Made by a program: the position numbers and the translations under genes. Below the pieces are notes generated by a model. The model was not told the DNA's origin. It ran no database searches and saw nothing but the letters and a program-made list of their open reading frames with translations. Source: a virus. From it: DNA of 64,000 nt. Of this stretch, positions 46,761 through 55,440 are shown in pieces; the first letter of the stretch is position 1; every line of letters starts with the position of its first letter. The DNA is taken from positions 55,947 through 119,946 of the IMG/VR virus record IMGVR_UViG_3300021962_000036; one strand, written 5' to 3'.

Positions 46761-47768
46761 TTAATCATCATCTGAATGCAATTTTGCATATTTGTCACAA
46801 GCATTATCAAGCTTTGGAACAAACTCATATATTGCTTTTTTAATACCATGTTGTTTGACAATGTCAGCAATGTCTTTTTCTAATGGTAAATAGCAAAATG
46901 GTAGCTTATACTTTTCTTCATAAGCTTTCATTGCTTTAATTCCAGCATCATCGCTGTCAAAAATAGTAACAACAGATTGATATTCTTCTTTAAGTTCAAA
47001 GATAACATCTGGATGTAGCATGCTGTTCTCACTGTCTGGTGCTATAACATCAATGTTTAAGCCCATACTTTTAATTGCCATACAATCTTTTAGTGAAGAA
47101 GCAATCACAATAATTGGTTTCTTTTCTAACTGATCATAACCTTGAATATAATCACAAATTTTAATAAACTTGCGTTCTCTATTCATTGGTTGGTAGATTT
47201 TATAGAGGACGCCATCACTTGTAAAATAACCATATACATACTTACTTACCACTGTGAATTCATCTTCTATTTCATTGTCATTCAATACTTTTTGCATTGT
47301 ATATCTATCCAAAGGAATTACATTGTAATTATTTAGAATTTTACTTGATATATTATATGCAGACCAAAACTTAGCGTCATTTTCATTCCAACCTCTGGTT
47401 CTCCATTTATCAACTTTCCATTTAGAATGTTGAGTTATGTTTGTTTCACATATCTTACCAGTTTTTACGTAGTCAACATAGTCTTTAATCACTCTGTGAG
47501 AAGCATCAGCAAAACTGAGATTCCACATGTGCATCATTAAATCTATTGCACCTCCACCTTTTCCAGTGGAAAAACATTTATACTTATATACCTTATTATC
47601 AGCATTGTAGTATATGTACATGGAAGGTGTTTTGTCATTCAGATTAAAAAGACTATTAATTCTTACACTTTGACCTGTTAATTTTTGTGGTAGACCAAGA
47701 TAGTTTTCAAATATCCAAGCAGATGGTATTGTATTGATATCTGTTATGTAGTGTTTGGATGAAAACAT
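46761..47768 (-). CDS. DNA primase, DnaG/Toprim type, altered zinc and Toprim residues
   Basis: A 335-residue primase. The N terminus follows the CHC2 zinc-ribbon fold (INSLFNLNDKTPSMYIY through GGGAIDLMMH) but lacks the four zinc ligands, keeping only one Cys. The Toprim core reads PIIVIASSLKDCMAI (218-232), where the usual catalytic Glu is Ser224, and TIFDSDDAG with the DxD at D271/D273. No helicase domain; the separate DnaB is nearby. The loss of the Glu is unusual but the fold is clear. Confidence 0.82.
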   Translation of the reverse strand: MFSSKHYITDINTIPSAWIFENYLGLPQKLTGQSVRINSLFNLNDKTPSMYIYYNADNKVYKYKCFSTGKGGGAIDLMMHMWNLSFADASHRVIKDYVDYVKTGKICETNITQHSKWKVDKWRTRGWNENDAKFWSAYNISSKILNNYNVIPLDRYTMQKVLNDNEIEDEFTVVSKYVYGYFTSDGVLYKIYQPMNRERKFIKICDYIQGYDQLEKKPIIVIASSLKDCMAIKSMGLNIDVIAPDSENSMLHPDVIFELKEEYQSVVTIFDSDDAGIKAMKAYEEKYKLPFCYLPLEKDIADIVKQHGIKKAIYEFVPKLDNACDKYAKLHSDDD

Positions 47769-47783
47769 AGTTTACAAAAGTAT

Positions 47784-47815
47784 AAAAAAAAAGGGAGAAC
47801 CAAAGTCCTCCCCTT
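47784..47815 (-). terminator. Intrinsic terminator after the SSB-like gene
   Basis: On the minus strand a GGGAG-containing stem (CCCTT at 47811-47815 with AAGGG at 47791-47795, plus the CTCCC/GGGAG core) is followed by a run of about nine T. It lies between the SSB-like gene and the primase gene and should reduce primase transcription from upstream. Confidence 0.75.
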
Positions 47816-47840
47816 AATTATGTATAGAACAACTCAGATA

Positions 47841-48641
47841 TTACAAATTCAATCCTTCAGGGACGCTAGATGTAACTTCCATTTCTGGAAATGCTGCTGT
47901 GTTTGTCACAGTAGTTCCAGGAAACCCGTTAAGAGTTGATGTAGTACTTGTACCTGTTACAGAAAACATGTCATTTGCAGATTGTCCACCAAACTCAGTT
48001 ACTGGAGCAGCAACTTCTTCAGTTTTTACAATGATGTGTTTAGCAGCATCATACTGAATAAAGTTTATCATGTTACCTTCAGCATCTTCCAATACAGAGT
48101 AAGGGAAGTCTTTACCTTCTTGTTTAGGGAAGAATAAACGGTAGTTAGCTTTGTCATAACCTTCAGTAAAGTATTCTTGACCACCAATAGTAAAACTAGC
48201 AAATGGACCATTCTTCAAAATAAAGCTACGTACTGCTTCTACATACTCTTCAATTGTTGCAGCAGAGATACCGTCACCAGCATTCATTGCGTTAAACACA
48301 TTAAGTTGTTTAGCCAAGTTGTTAATCCAACGGAAGATTTGCTCATCACGTTTGATTTCTGTACCATTGTAAGTGTAGTCACTAAAAGGGTAACGTCCAT
48401 TGCGTACATTACCAATCTGTCCTTTGTAGTTTCCTAGTGCAGGATTCATTTTGTCAATAGGTAGTCCAACAAAATCAGGACGCTCAGGACCTTCTAAAGT
48501 TACAACTACAAAATACGCATCTTTTTTGTAAGCTGGTGCGTCAAGCTTAATGTCTACAATACGACATACATGTGTACCTGGAGTTAGGATTTTTGGTGCA
48601 TTTGCACCTGCGTTTGGGTTGAAATTACTAGATTTAAACAT
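47841..48641 (-). CDS. Probable single-stranded DNA-binding protein
   Basis: A 266-residue protein with a beta-rich core (TPGTHVCRIVDIKLDAP, KKDAYFVVVTLEGPERP, FASFTIGGQEYF) consistent with an OB fold. A low-complexity Thr/Ser/Glu C-terminal tail (residues about 215-266) ends EGLNL rather than the DDDIPF tip of bacterial SSB. It sits directly downstream of the Sak4-like ATPase, the usual partner of such SSBs. Called from fold pattern and context, not a signature. Confidence 0.7.
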   Translation of the reverse strand: MFKSSNFNPNAGANAPKILTPGTHVCRIVDIKLDAPAYKKDAYFVVVTLEGPERPDFVGLPIDKMNPALGNYKGQIGNVRNGRYPFSDYTYNGTEIKRDEQIFRWINNLAKQLNVFNAMNAGDGISAATIEEYVEAVRSFILKNGPFASFTIGGQEYFTEGYDKANYRLFFPKQEGKDFPYSVLEDAEGNMINFIQYDAAKHIIVKTEEVAAPVTEFGGQSANDMFSVTGTSTTSTLNGFPGTTVTNTAAFPEMEVTSSVPEGLNL

Positions 48642-48675
48642 ATTTATTTGATTTTAATTGTTTACTTGTTATTAA

Positions 48676-49431
48676 TTAGTCAATGAATATTTTGTCCCAT
48701 GAGGTAGTGACAGAACCATCAGCGTTTACTTCAGAAACTACAATCTCTGCGTTTCTCAAATGTTCTGGACGTGCGCCACAAGCAATCTCATCTGCAGTTT
48801 TAAAACTTAAGATGTTCTGATTTCCTTTGCGATATAAATATCCAATAGCATCTGAGTTAGAAGTTGTGATACGTTTCAACTTACCTGTCAAGTCAAGGTC
48901 AAGAGAATTAAATTCTGCACCATTCTTTTCAAGAAGTGTATCTTTAATGTGCCCTACAAGAATAACATGTGGAGCAAGTGTCTTGATGTAGTCAACAATT
49001 TTCTCAAATGCTTGACGTAACCAAGGATAACCAGCACCATTTGCCATGTTTAAAATAGAACCATATTCTGCTTTGCCTTTGGTAAACCATGATTTACCCA
49101 TTGCACTTTTAGAATAAAGCTCTTCTGCATATGGAATACACATTTCTTCCAATGCTGTGATTGTGTCTACAGCAATAAACTTGTAAGGTTTTCCTGCATC
49201 TGTAATTGCTTTACCAATCTTGGCAATATCAGCAACGCTGTTTGCTTTGACCTTAAGAGCATCTACATAGTCAGTACCATTTTCCAAGTCAATAATCAAA
49301 CAGTTATCAAGTTGGGCCAGCAAAGTTGTTTTTCCAACTTTAGGCTTACTGAAGATAATCATGTTCTTTGGACTTTTTGTTGTTGCCTTCACAATTTTAG
49401 TAGGAAGGACAAACTCAGTTGATTCTGCCAT
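48676..49431 (-). CDS. Sak4-like RecA-fold ATPase (AAA_24)
   Basis: A 251-residue RecA-like ATPase. Walker A is SKPKVGKT (28-35), Walker B FIAVDTI (about 84-90), and VILVGHIKD is the Sak4-type sensor strand. Such proteins anneal or exchange single strands with SSB help in phage recombination. It lies between the SSB-like gene and an unknown gene that leads to DnaB, in one minus-strand operon. Confidence 0.85.
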   Translation of the reverse strand: MAESTEFVLPTKIVKATTKSPKNMIIFSKPKVGKTTLLAQLDNCLIIDLENGTDYVDALKVKANSVADIAKIGKAITDAGKPYKFIAVDTITALEEMCIPYAEELYSKSAMGKSWFTKGKAEYGSILNMANGAGYPWLRQAFEKIVDYIKTLAPHVILVGHIKDTLLEKNGAEFNSLDLDLTGKLKRITTSNSDAIGYLYRKGNQNILSFKTADEIACGARPEHLRNAEIVVSEVNADGSVTTSWDKIFID

Positions 49432-49436
49432 TTTGT

Positions 49437-50078
49437 TTACTTGTTTTTAGAAATTAATTGATTTAACCATTTTTTGTTAGACATTGGCACATTTTGTATC
49501 ATACAATAAATATCTCTTATTGTCAATGATGTATAGTGGTTGTCTTCTTTTTCTGCAAAAGCCTCGTCAAAAGACTGTTCATTAAATGGATCTTCTAAAT
49601 TGTCAAACAAACTGCTGTTAGAAGACTTAAACATTCCAGGAGCAGATTCTTTATGAACTGTTGGAATAATAGCTGTAACATCACTTTTGTTTACAATCTC
49701 AAGATCGCTCAACCTAACAGCATATGTTGATGTAGGTAGTTTGTCAGATGGAATTTCTACATACTTCTCAGGTTCACTTTTCCAATGAGGATTGTGAGGA
49801 AGTTTGTACAAAGTTCTATGATTTGGGGTAAAATAATACTGATCCCAGTCAAATAGTTCAGTGTAATAGTCATTTCCACTATTAAGTTCACTAGGAAAAA
49901 ATCTAACACATGCTTCGCGTGTGCCATCATTACTAAATTCTTTGCCCATGTAGCAAAGTTTAGCTCCAAAAGTAGGATTGTCAATTGCCAAATCCTTAAA
50001 TAGTGGTTGCCAGAAAGGCTTGTAATCAGCAGTGATCTCAGAGATATGCTTTTTAGGTTTGTCTGTTGCGTTACTCAT
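49437..50078 (-). CDS. Uncharacterised replication-operon protein (213 aa)
   Basis: Unknown function. Visible pieces are HISEITADYKPFWQPLF near the N terminus, a WDQYYFTPNHRTLYK segment, and a C-terminal basic stretch (SNKKWLNQLISKNK) after an acidic SFDEAFAEKEDN helix. It lies 21 bp downstream of dnaB and 5 bp upstream of the Sak4-like gene, so it is expected in replication or recombination, but no domain is recognised. Confidence 0.6.
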   Translation of the reverse strand: MSNATDKPKKHISEITADYKPFWQPLFKDLAIDNPTFGAKLCYMGKEFSNDGTREACVRFFPSELNSGNDYYTELFDWDQYYFTPNHRTLYKLPHNPHWKSEPEKYVEIPSDKLPTSTYAVRLSDLEIVNKSDVTAIIPTVHKESAPGMFKSSNSSLFDNLEDPFNEQSFDEAFAEKEDNHYTSLTIRDIYCMIQNVPMSNKKWLNQLISKNK

Positions 50079-50099
50079 TTGCGTTTGCGTTTTAAATTA

Positions 50100-51200
50100 T
50101 TAAGTTGTTCTTTTTGGTTTCATTCTAGGTGCTGGAACTTCTTCCAATCCCATTACTTTATAGTTTGCGTAATACCATTGCACACTAACATCACCAAAAC
50201 GATTCTTCAATACATGAAGAGCAAGGTGATTTTCCATAGATGGTTCAATAATATACTGATTAGGACCATACAAACTAATGTTATATTTAGCAGGTCTATT
50301 CATTGCAATCATTACATCAGCACATTGTAACAAAGAGTCACTGCCAAATACATCAGCTTCTGTAGGATAGTTAGATAACTTTCCAGGAATTTGACGTTCA
50401 GCATTGTCAATGTCACGATTTAACTGTGTCAATACAATAAAAATAACAGGATACCTATTTTTTATCATTGTCATCATAGTAGCCAACTTCTCTAAAGTTT
50501 GTTGCTTGCTTGTTTCAGAAGCACCTTGCTTTATTAAAAGGGTATGATCCAATGTAACAATAAATGGTTTTTTAGTCTCATGATAAAACTTCTCAATTAT
50601 CTCTTGCATTTGAGCAACATTAGTAGCAGTATCAACTACATACTCTTGCCTATCTGATTGCTTACCTGCATATTCTGCAAGTTTTTTGAAATCAGTTTCT
50701 GATAATGGTGGTAATCCATCATCTTGAGCAGACTGAATGTATCTAACATTTAGATTAGAGGCATTTGATAATTCTCTAATTGCCATGTTTCTACCAAGCA
50801 TCTCAAATTGAAAATGTAATACAGAGAAATCTTGTTCTGGATTTAATCTTTGCAAATCTCTTGTAATAGAAGATGCAAAAAGTGTTTTACCAACACCAGG
50901 TCTAGCACCAACTACATAAAGTGATTGCCATTCTAATCCATTAAGACCAATTTTGTTAAAACCACTCCATTGAGTTTTGAGTGATGTAGCGCGTCCTGAC
51001 TTGCGTTGTTCTAAATAGTTAACGCCTTCTGCCATAAGATCACCATAACGTTTCCATATTTTACTATGAGGTGGGTGATTGGCTGGTTTTGTAGCAGGAT
51101 TGCTATAAGAGACAGGTGGTGAAGTTGTTTTAGGTGCGTCACCAGCACCTTGATCAGCCACAGATCTTTCTGCAGATAATCCTGACTTTGAATTAAACAT
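50100..51200 (-). CDS. Replicative DNA helicase, DnaB-like
   Basis: A 366-residue SF4 helicase. Walker A GARPGVGKT (98-106), Walker B region FIVTLDHTLLI, and FIVLTQLNRDID are in the right order. The N-terminal primase-interaction domain of bacterial DnaB is replaced by about 50 Pro/Ser/Thr-rich residues, and the family's usual length is about 450. A strong Bacteroidota promoter lies just upstream. It unwinds DNA for the family B polymerase and primase. Confidence 0.92.
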   Translation of the reverse strand: MFNSKSGLSAERSVADQGAGDAPKTTSPPVSYSNPATKPANHPPHSKIWKRYGDLMAEGVNYLEQRKSGRATSLKTQWSGFNKIGLNGLEWQSLYVVGARPGVGKTLFASSITRDLQRLNPEQDFSVLHFQFEMLGRNMAIRELSNASNLNVRYIQSAQDDGLPPLSETDFKKLAEYAGKQSDRQEYVVDTATNVAQMQEIIEKFYHETKKPFIVTLDHTLLIKQGASETSKQQTLEKLATMMTMIKNRYPVIFIVLTQLNRDIDNAERQIPGKLSNYPTEADVFGSDSLLQCADVMIAMNRPAKYNISLYGPNQYIIEPSMENHLALHVLKNRFGDVSVQWYYANYKVMGLEEVPAPRMKPKRTT

Positions 51201-51232
51201 GTACGTTGCGTTAAGCGTTTGCGATTGAGTTA

Positions 51233-51263
51233 CAAATATACAAAAACATTCTCAATTTGCAAA
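51233..51263 (-). promoter_or_regulatory. Bacteroidota-type promoter of the dnaB operon (TTTG-N19-TATATTTG)
   Basis: On the minus strand TTTG (51263-51260) and TATATTTG (51240-51233) are separated by 19 bases, an exact match to the -33/-7 consensus. It lies 33 bp before the dnaB ATG and is the clearest minus-strand promoter in the replication block. Confidence 0.85.
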
Positions 51264-51989
51264 TCACCAAATGATATTTTTACCATCCATTTTAGTAATT
51301 TCTTCATTGATTTTGTTAAATATATCATTACAATCCCACTCTTGTTGCTTTTGATATGCAGCAGATGCAGGATGAGTTGCATATAGTTTAACATGTTTGT
51401 CAGAAATTAGTTCTTCATACTCTTGCGCTTTCTTTCCTAAGAAAACAAAAATGACTGACTTATCCATAGAGTTTATCATGTCAAGTACATAATTAGTAAA
51501 GGGTTCCCATATACTAAAATGTTTGCCAATCTTGCCAATTTCTGTTGTAAGAGAAGTATTTAGCATTAGAATACCTTGATTAGCCCATGGAGTTAAATCT
51601 GCAGATAAATCTTTTGCTTGTACTTTGTCTTGATAAACAGTTTTTGCAATTGCGTTATGGATATAACGTAGAGATGCTTCTTTTTTCATTGTGTTACCAC
51701 AAGAAAAAGAAATACCATCTGCCACATTTAATTGTGGATAGGGATCTTGCCCTATAAATACCACTTTTAAGTCATTAGCAGGACATTCCTGAAAAGATCT
51801 AAATACTTGTTTTAAAGGAGGTGTAAAACGTTTATCATTTTCTACCTGATCTTTTAAAGCCAAGATGACCTTTTCAAAATCTTCAGACAGCAAAAATCCT
51901 TTTAGGACATTATGCCAACCTGATAATTTTAATGATTCTGCCAGCTTAAAACTGATATCTTTTGGATCAATAACAATTTTTTCTGCCAT
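51264..51989 (-). CDS. ung: Uracil-DNA glycosylase
   Basis: A 241-residue family 1 UDG. The active-site water-activating loop reads VVFIGQDPYPQLNVADGISF and the leucine loop HPASAAY, with LMLNTS between them. It excises uracil from DNA; with dUTPase it keeps uracil out of the phage genome. Length is normal for Ung. Its start codon lies next to the divergent promoter of the plus-strand gene at 52044. Confidence 0.95.
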   Translation of the reverse strand: MAEKIVIDPKDISFKLAESLKLSGWHNVLKGFLLSEDFEKVILALKDQVENDKRFTPPLKQVFRSFQECPANDLKVVFIGQDPYPQLNVADGISFSCGNTMKKEASLRYIHNAIAKTVYQDKVQAKDLSADLTPWANQGILMLNTSLTTEIGKIGKHFSIWEPFTNYVLDMINSMDKSVIFVFLGKKAQEYEELISDKHVKLYATHPASAAYQKQQEWDCNDIFNKINEEITKMDGKNIIW

Positions 51990-51992
51990 TTT

Positions 51993-52023
51993 TTTGATAC
52001 TTTGAATTATTTGTTTATTTTTG
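51993..52023 (+). promoter_or_regulatory. Bacteroidota-type promoter of the lone plus-strand gene
   Basis: TTTG at 51993-51996 and TATTTTTG at 52016-52023, spacing 19, match the consensus. It starts 4 bp from the ung start codon and drives the only plus-strand gene in the replication block. Confidence 0.8.
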
Positions 52024-52043
52024 TTGAAATTAAACTACACAAC

Positions 52044-52382
52044 ATGTCTGAAGTAAATCAAACTAATGAAAGTGCTGAAAACCTACCGTCAATGGTTGAG
52101 GTTATTATGCCAAGTGCAATTGTTGAAATTAAGATGAGTACAGGATACTATCAAAAGATTCAAGCAATTGTTGGTTTTTTTGTAAAAGGTAAGACTCCTG
52201 AACAAATGCAGGATGCACATAACCAAATAAAAGACCAAAACATTACAGAAGAATGGGTTGGTCACTATGAGACAATCTTAATTCTTTGTAGAGAATTTGA
52301 ATCTAAAGCACAAGAACAAGGATTTGTTCAAAAAGTTACTTTAGAAGAAGCCCAAAAGCTTATTGGAGAAACTGAAGATTAA
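52044..52382 (+). CDS. Uncharacterised 112-aa protein on the opposite strand
   Basis: Start chosen at ATG 52044; an upstream TTG frame overlaps the promoter. The helical product (MSEVNQTNESAENLPSMVEV start, YYQKIQAIVGFFVKGKTPEQ middle, an acidic C terminus) has no recognised domain. It is surrounded by minus-strand genes, has its own promoter, and its last four bases overlap the end of the convergent NinB-like gene. Transcription from this promoter would run antisense into that gene. Confidence 0.75.
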   Translation: MSEVNQTNESAENLPSMVEVIMPSAIVEIKMSTGYYQKIQAIVGFFVKGKTPEQMQDAHNQIKDQNITEEWVGHYETILILCREFESKAQEQGFVQKVTLEEAQKLIGETED

Positions 52383-52771
52383 TATAAGTTGCAACCAAAC
52401 ATGTGACCTACTTCAATGCAGGTTTCAATAGCAGCAGATAATTCTTCCTTAGAACAATCACCAAAACTTTTTAATTGTTTATCAGATGAGCTGGTTCCTG
52501 TAATAACATACAGACCAGCTTTTTCTTTTATAACATCTTTCATTTCTTCAAAAGTGTGACCAGTAAAAGCAGCAAGTTCTCTAATTAATGCATGAGCTTT
52601 TGCAAGTTGCCCAGCAGTTTTGTCAACGTTGTTTGTCATGGACATGTAAACTTCTATGTTTGTCCCTTCTTTCAAAGACATTGCAAAAAGTTTCAACTTG
52701 CCCGCATCAGATTCAGACGCGGGAACAAGTTGTCCATCTTTCTTGATGAATTTAACTATTGTATTGTGCAT
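52379..52771 (-). CDS. NinB-like recombination protein
   Basis: A 130-residue protein with the pattern TAGQLAKAHALIRELAAFTG, then EEMKDVIKEKAGLYVI and KSFGDCSKEELSAAIETCIE, which resembles NinB/Orf-type phage recombination mediators. In that family the protein binds single-stranded DNA or SSB to load recombinases. The residues of the family are not strongly conserved, so the call is moderate. Four-base overlap with the convergent gene at 52382. Confidence 0.55.
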   Translation of the reverse strand: MHNTIVKFIKKDGQLVPASESDAGKLKLFAMSLKEGTNIEVYMSMTNNVDKTAGQLAKAHALIRELAAFTGHTFEEMKDVIKEKAGLYVITGTSSSDKQLKSFGDCSKEELSAAIETCIEVGHMFGCNLY

Positions 52772-52773
52772 AA

Positions 52774-53889
52774 TTAATTAATAGGATCTGTGTAAACTAT
52801 TTTTTCAGGGTCTAGATCTCTTAATGCATCTTGTACCCAATCTTCATCTACAGTGTTACCATACATAAGAATATGAATTACAGCTTTATCATCAGGATTC
52901 AAACGCAATAAACGTCCTATTCTTTGACTAGCTTTTCTTTCATTAGAATATGCATGAAGTATAATACCATACTTTAGATCAGGAATGTTGATACCCTCAT
53001 TCAATTGTTGAACACATGTAAGTTCATCTATTTTCCCTTCTTTAAAAGCTAACAAAGCATCTTCACTCATAGAGTTTTTGCTATGGTATCTATTTACAGA
53101 TATTCTATCAGCTTGATCAGTAGTATTACAGAATACTAGGCATTTTTCATGCATCATATTTAACAATTCTCTGGCGTATTTTTCTTTAGATCTAAATTGC
53201 ATTAGAGCTTGCATTCTCATAATCCTAAAGATTTTAGTCTGTGCAGGATTAGTAGCAGAAGCAAGTCTTCCACACCAGTAATCATAGTTCTGAGACTCAG
53301 ACGTCATAAAGAATCCACCTTTTTTGGTTTCTACTCTGTGTGTCTTTGCATTGGATAATGGAATCCTGTGTACTAAGATTTTGTAATCATTAAGAATTTT
53401 ATCATCTACAGCGTCATCTGTAATGTAAGTGTAAACAATGGGACAGTATCTGTTAACCATCTCACCTTTTTCAGAGTTCTTGTAACGTGGTGGAGTACCA
53501 CTTAAACCAAGAATCTTACCTGTATATGTAGCCAAATAGTAATCATGAGTAAAAAGAAGACTGTGACATTCATCTAAATAGATGACATCATAATCTCTTG
53601 TTCTTTTACTTAATGATATGTACGTTGTGAAGTCAATATAATCCAACAAGTATTCTAGTCCAAACTTTTTAGCATCATCTTTCCAGCTTTCAAAGATTGA
53701 AACTTTTGGAGCTACTACCAGAAATCTGGTTTTTAAATTTGGAAACTCTTTTTCCATGTGACGTAAACCAATTAATGTTTTACCTACACCCATGGAAATG
53801 CCAAGACCACATCTGTAATGGGAGGCAGATGCGGTCAAAGCTTCCTGTTGAATCAACTCTCTCTTGGTTAATTCAATTGTGTCGCTCAT
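52774..53889 (-). CDS. SF2 DNA helicase (DECH box)
   Basis: A 371-residue SF2 helicase. Walker A is MGVGKT (33-38), motif II DECH (106-109), motif III SGT (130-132), and motif VI QRIGRLLRL near the C terminus. It probably remodels DNA or displaces proteins during phage replication or recombination. Compact for the family. Located two bases upstream of the NinB-like gene in the same operon. Confidence 0.9.
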   Translation of the reverse strand: MSDTIELTKRELIQQEALTASASHYRCGLGISMGVGKTLIGLRHMEKEFPNLKTRFLVVAPKVSIFESWKDDAKKFGLEYLLDYIDFTTYISLSKRTRDYDVIYLDECHSLLFTHDYYLATYTGKILGLSGTPPRYKNSEKGEMVNRYCPIVYTYITDDAVDDKILNDYKILVHRIPLSNAKTHRVETKKGGFFMTSESQNYDYWCGRLASATNPAQTKIFRIMRMQALMQFRSKEKYARELLNMMHEKCLVFCNTTDQADRISVNRYHSKNSMSEDALLAFKEGKIDELTCVQQLNEGINIPDLKYGIILHAYSNERKASQRIGRLLRLNPDDKAVIHILMYGNTVDEDWVQDALRDLDPEKIVYTDPIN

Positions 53890-54215
53890 TACTTGTTTGG
53901 TTTTACTCTAGGAGTTTGCCTTGGCTTTCTTGGAGCTTCTTGTAACTTAGGTTTTTCTACTTCTGCAACAACAGATTTATCATCTTTAACTTTTGCAAGT
54001 TCTACAGGTTGATCTTGTGCTTGCATAGTTTTACCTTTGTCTTGACCACCAACAATTCTGTCTTTGTCTACCCAGTAGATACCTAACAATGTTTCATTTA
54101 ACCAACGTTTAAGTGCGTTTGGTTTGTTTGGAGACCAAAGCATTAAACCTTTTTCATTTTGTGCGTCTTCTTGTGTGTTTGCACCAATGATGTAATAACC
54201 AATGAATTTTTTCAT
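53889..54215 (-). CDS. Uncharacterised 108-aa protein with disordered tail
   Basis: The N-terminal 55 residues (MKKFIGYYIIGANTQEDAQ, LMLWSPNKPNALKRWLNETL, IYWVDKDRIV) form a compact domain; the C-terminal half is a Lys/Pro/Glu-rich low-complexity tail (PRKPRQTPRVKPNK). Its stop overlaps the SF2 helicase start. No family recognised. Confidence 0.6.
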   Translation of the reverse strand: MKKFIGYYIIGANTQEDAQNEKGLMLWSPNKPNALKRWLNETLLGIYWVDKDRIVGGQDKGKTMQAQDQPVELAKVKDDKSVVAEVEKPKLQEAPRKPRQTPRVKPNK

Positions 54216-54227
54216 TTTCTTCTTTTT

Positions 54228-54644
54228 TTATAATCTAGATTGTGACAAATTGAGTTCTTTTGCTTGCGCAGGGTGCTCTTCTACCCATTGATGACATGTC
54301 ATGCACAAAGGAATCCATGTAGTACTATCAAGATAGTATCTTCCACGTCCTTTTGTATGATGTATTGTGAGATTTTCTGCCATGGAATTGAGACATCCAG
54401 GGAGCTTTGCAAAACATGTGGAGTTTTCAGGTTTAGACAAGAATTCCTTTCTCATCTTGCTATAAAGTAAGTCCAAAGGTTTCTTTTTGTCAGAAGTCAG
54501 TTTTAATATTCCTGTCTTCTTTGGATATTTCACTGGGGATTGTCTGTTCCAGCAATCTTTGCAGAACTTTTCACCCTCATGATTCTTCCATATTACTTTG
54601 TCTTCACCACAAGCTGAGCATGTTTTTAATTTTGGTTGCAGCAT
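54228..54644 (-). CDS. Zinc-ribbon HNH-type endonuclease
   Basis: A 138-residue protein: an N-terminal zinc ribbon (CSACGEDKVIW, FCKDCW, residues about 9-32), then an HNH-like core with LTIHHTKGRGRYYLD and WIPLCMTCHQWVEEHP giving the His pair and Cys-x2-Cys. Phage proteins of this form cut or nick DNA, some in packaging or Holliday junction processing (NinG-like). No intron or homing site is visible. Confidence 0.8.
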   Translation of the reverse strand: MLQPKLKTCSACGEDKVIWKNHEGEKFCKDCWNRQSPVKYPKKTGILKLTSDKKKPLDLLYSKMRKEFLSKPENSTCFAKLPGCLNSMAENLTIHHTKGRGRYYLDSTTWIPLCMTCHQWVEEHPAQAKELNLSQSRL

Positions 54645-54659
54645 TCTTATTAAATAAGG

Positions 54660-54950
54660 TTACTGTTCTAAGTTGTCGTAGTCAATGTATTCATCATCAT
54701 AAAGCTTTTCTTCAGGAAGTACATCTGTTAAATCTTCTACGTATTCTTCCTCTTCTATAATTGAGTCTTCATCAATAATTTCTTCTTTTTCAGATGCGTT
54801 TCCATATTTTAAAACGCTTAAAGCAAAAGGATCATTAACTTCTTCACCATAGTTAAAGGCAACATACATGTTTAATTCATCATCTGTCATCCTCAAATAT
54901 TGCTCAATTGAGATTTCTATACATTTACCATTTGGCAATTGATATAGCAT
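54660..54950 (-). CDS. Uncharacterised acidic protein (96 aa)
   Basis: Extremely acidic, especially from residue 55 (EEIIDEDSIIEEEEYVEDL). A short beta-like N terminus (MLYQLPNGKCIEISIEQYLR) suggests a small domain with an acidic disordered tail, of a kind phages use as DNA mimics or chaperones, but this is speculative. Upstream 110 bp has a weak TATCTTTA promoter-like element and no other gene. Confidence 0.55.
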   Translation of the reverse strand: MLYQLPNGKCIEISIEQYLRMTDDELNMYVAFNYGEEVNDPFALSVLKYGNASEKEEIIDEDSIIEEEEYVEDLTDVLPEEKLYDDEYIDYDNLEQ

Positions 54951-55060
54951 TTGAGTGTCAGTGTTTATTATCTGCCACTAAAATACAATTTTTCTCAGAA
55001 CATTGAATATGTAAAGATAAATATTTAAAATTAAAATAGTACTATATTGCTATGATTTTT

Positions 55061-55429
55061 TTAGAAACTTGCTTTATTAGCATATGATTCAATAAAGTCT
55101 TCAAAAGTAAGCATGATTTTGTCATACTTATCTTCCATTGAATGTATTGTTATTGTTTGCTGAACAGTATTGACTGTTATAAGTAAATTTACATCATTGT
55201 ACAATTGAGTACCAATTCCAAAACCTTTATCTTCCAACCAACATTCTAATGGTAACATTCTACAGAAAATCATTTTAGATAAGTAATCAGGGTCATCCCA
55301 TCTTTTACCTACTTTTAATGCATCATAGACATCACTTACAAGTGTGTTTGCTGTATCATGTGTATATAAATATACGCTGCCATATAGTCCAATTATTTGA
55401 ACTTGACCACTGTTTTTATTTATATTCAT
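55061..55429 (-). CDS. Uncharacterised 122-aa protein
   Basis: Beta-rich N terminus (NKNSGQVQIIGLYGSVYLYT) with a central YLSKMIFCRMLPLECWLED segment and C-terminal FEDFIESYANKASF helix. No recognised domain. It is flanked by promoter-like AT-rich gaps and by a 48-aa gene upstream. Confidence 0.55.
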   Translation of the reverse strand: MNINKNSGQVQIIGLYGSVYLYTHDTANTLVSDVYDALKVGKRWDDPDYLSKMIFCRMLPLECWLEDKGFGIGTQLYNDVNLLITVNTVQQTITIHSMEDKYDKIMLTFEDFIESYANKASF

Positions 55430-55440
55430 AAATAAAAGTT

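Noticed and set aside
52002-52043. TTG-started extension of the lone plus-strand gene
   Set aside because: The extension contains the promoter -7 element, so translation from there is unlikely.
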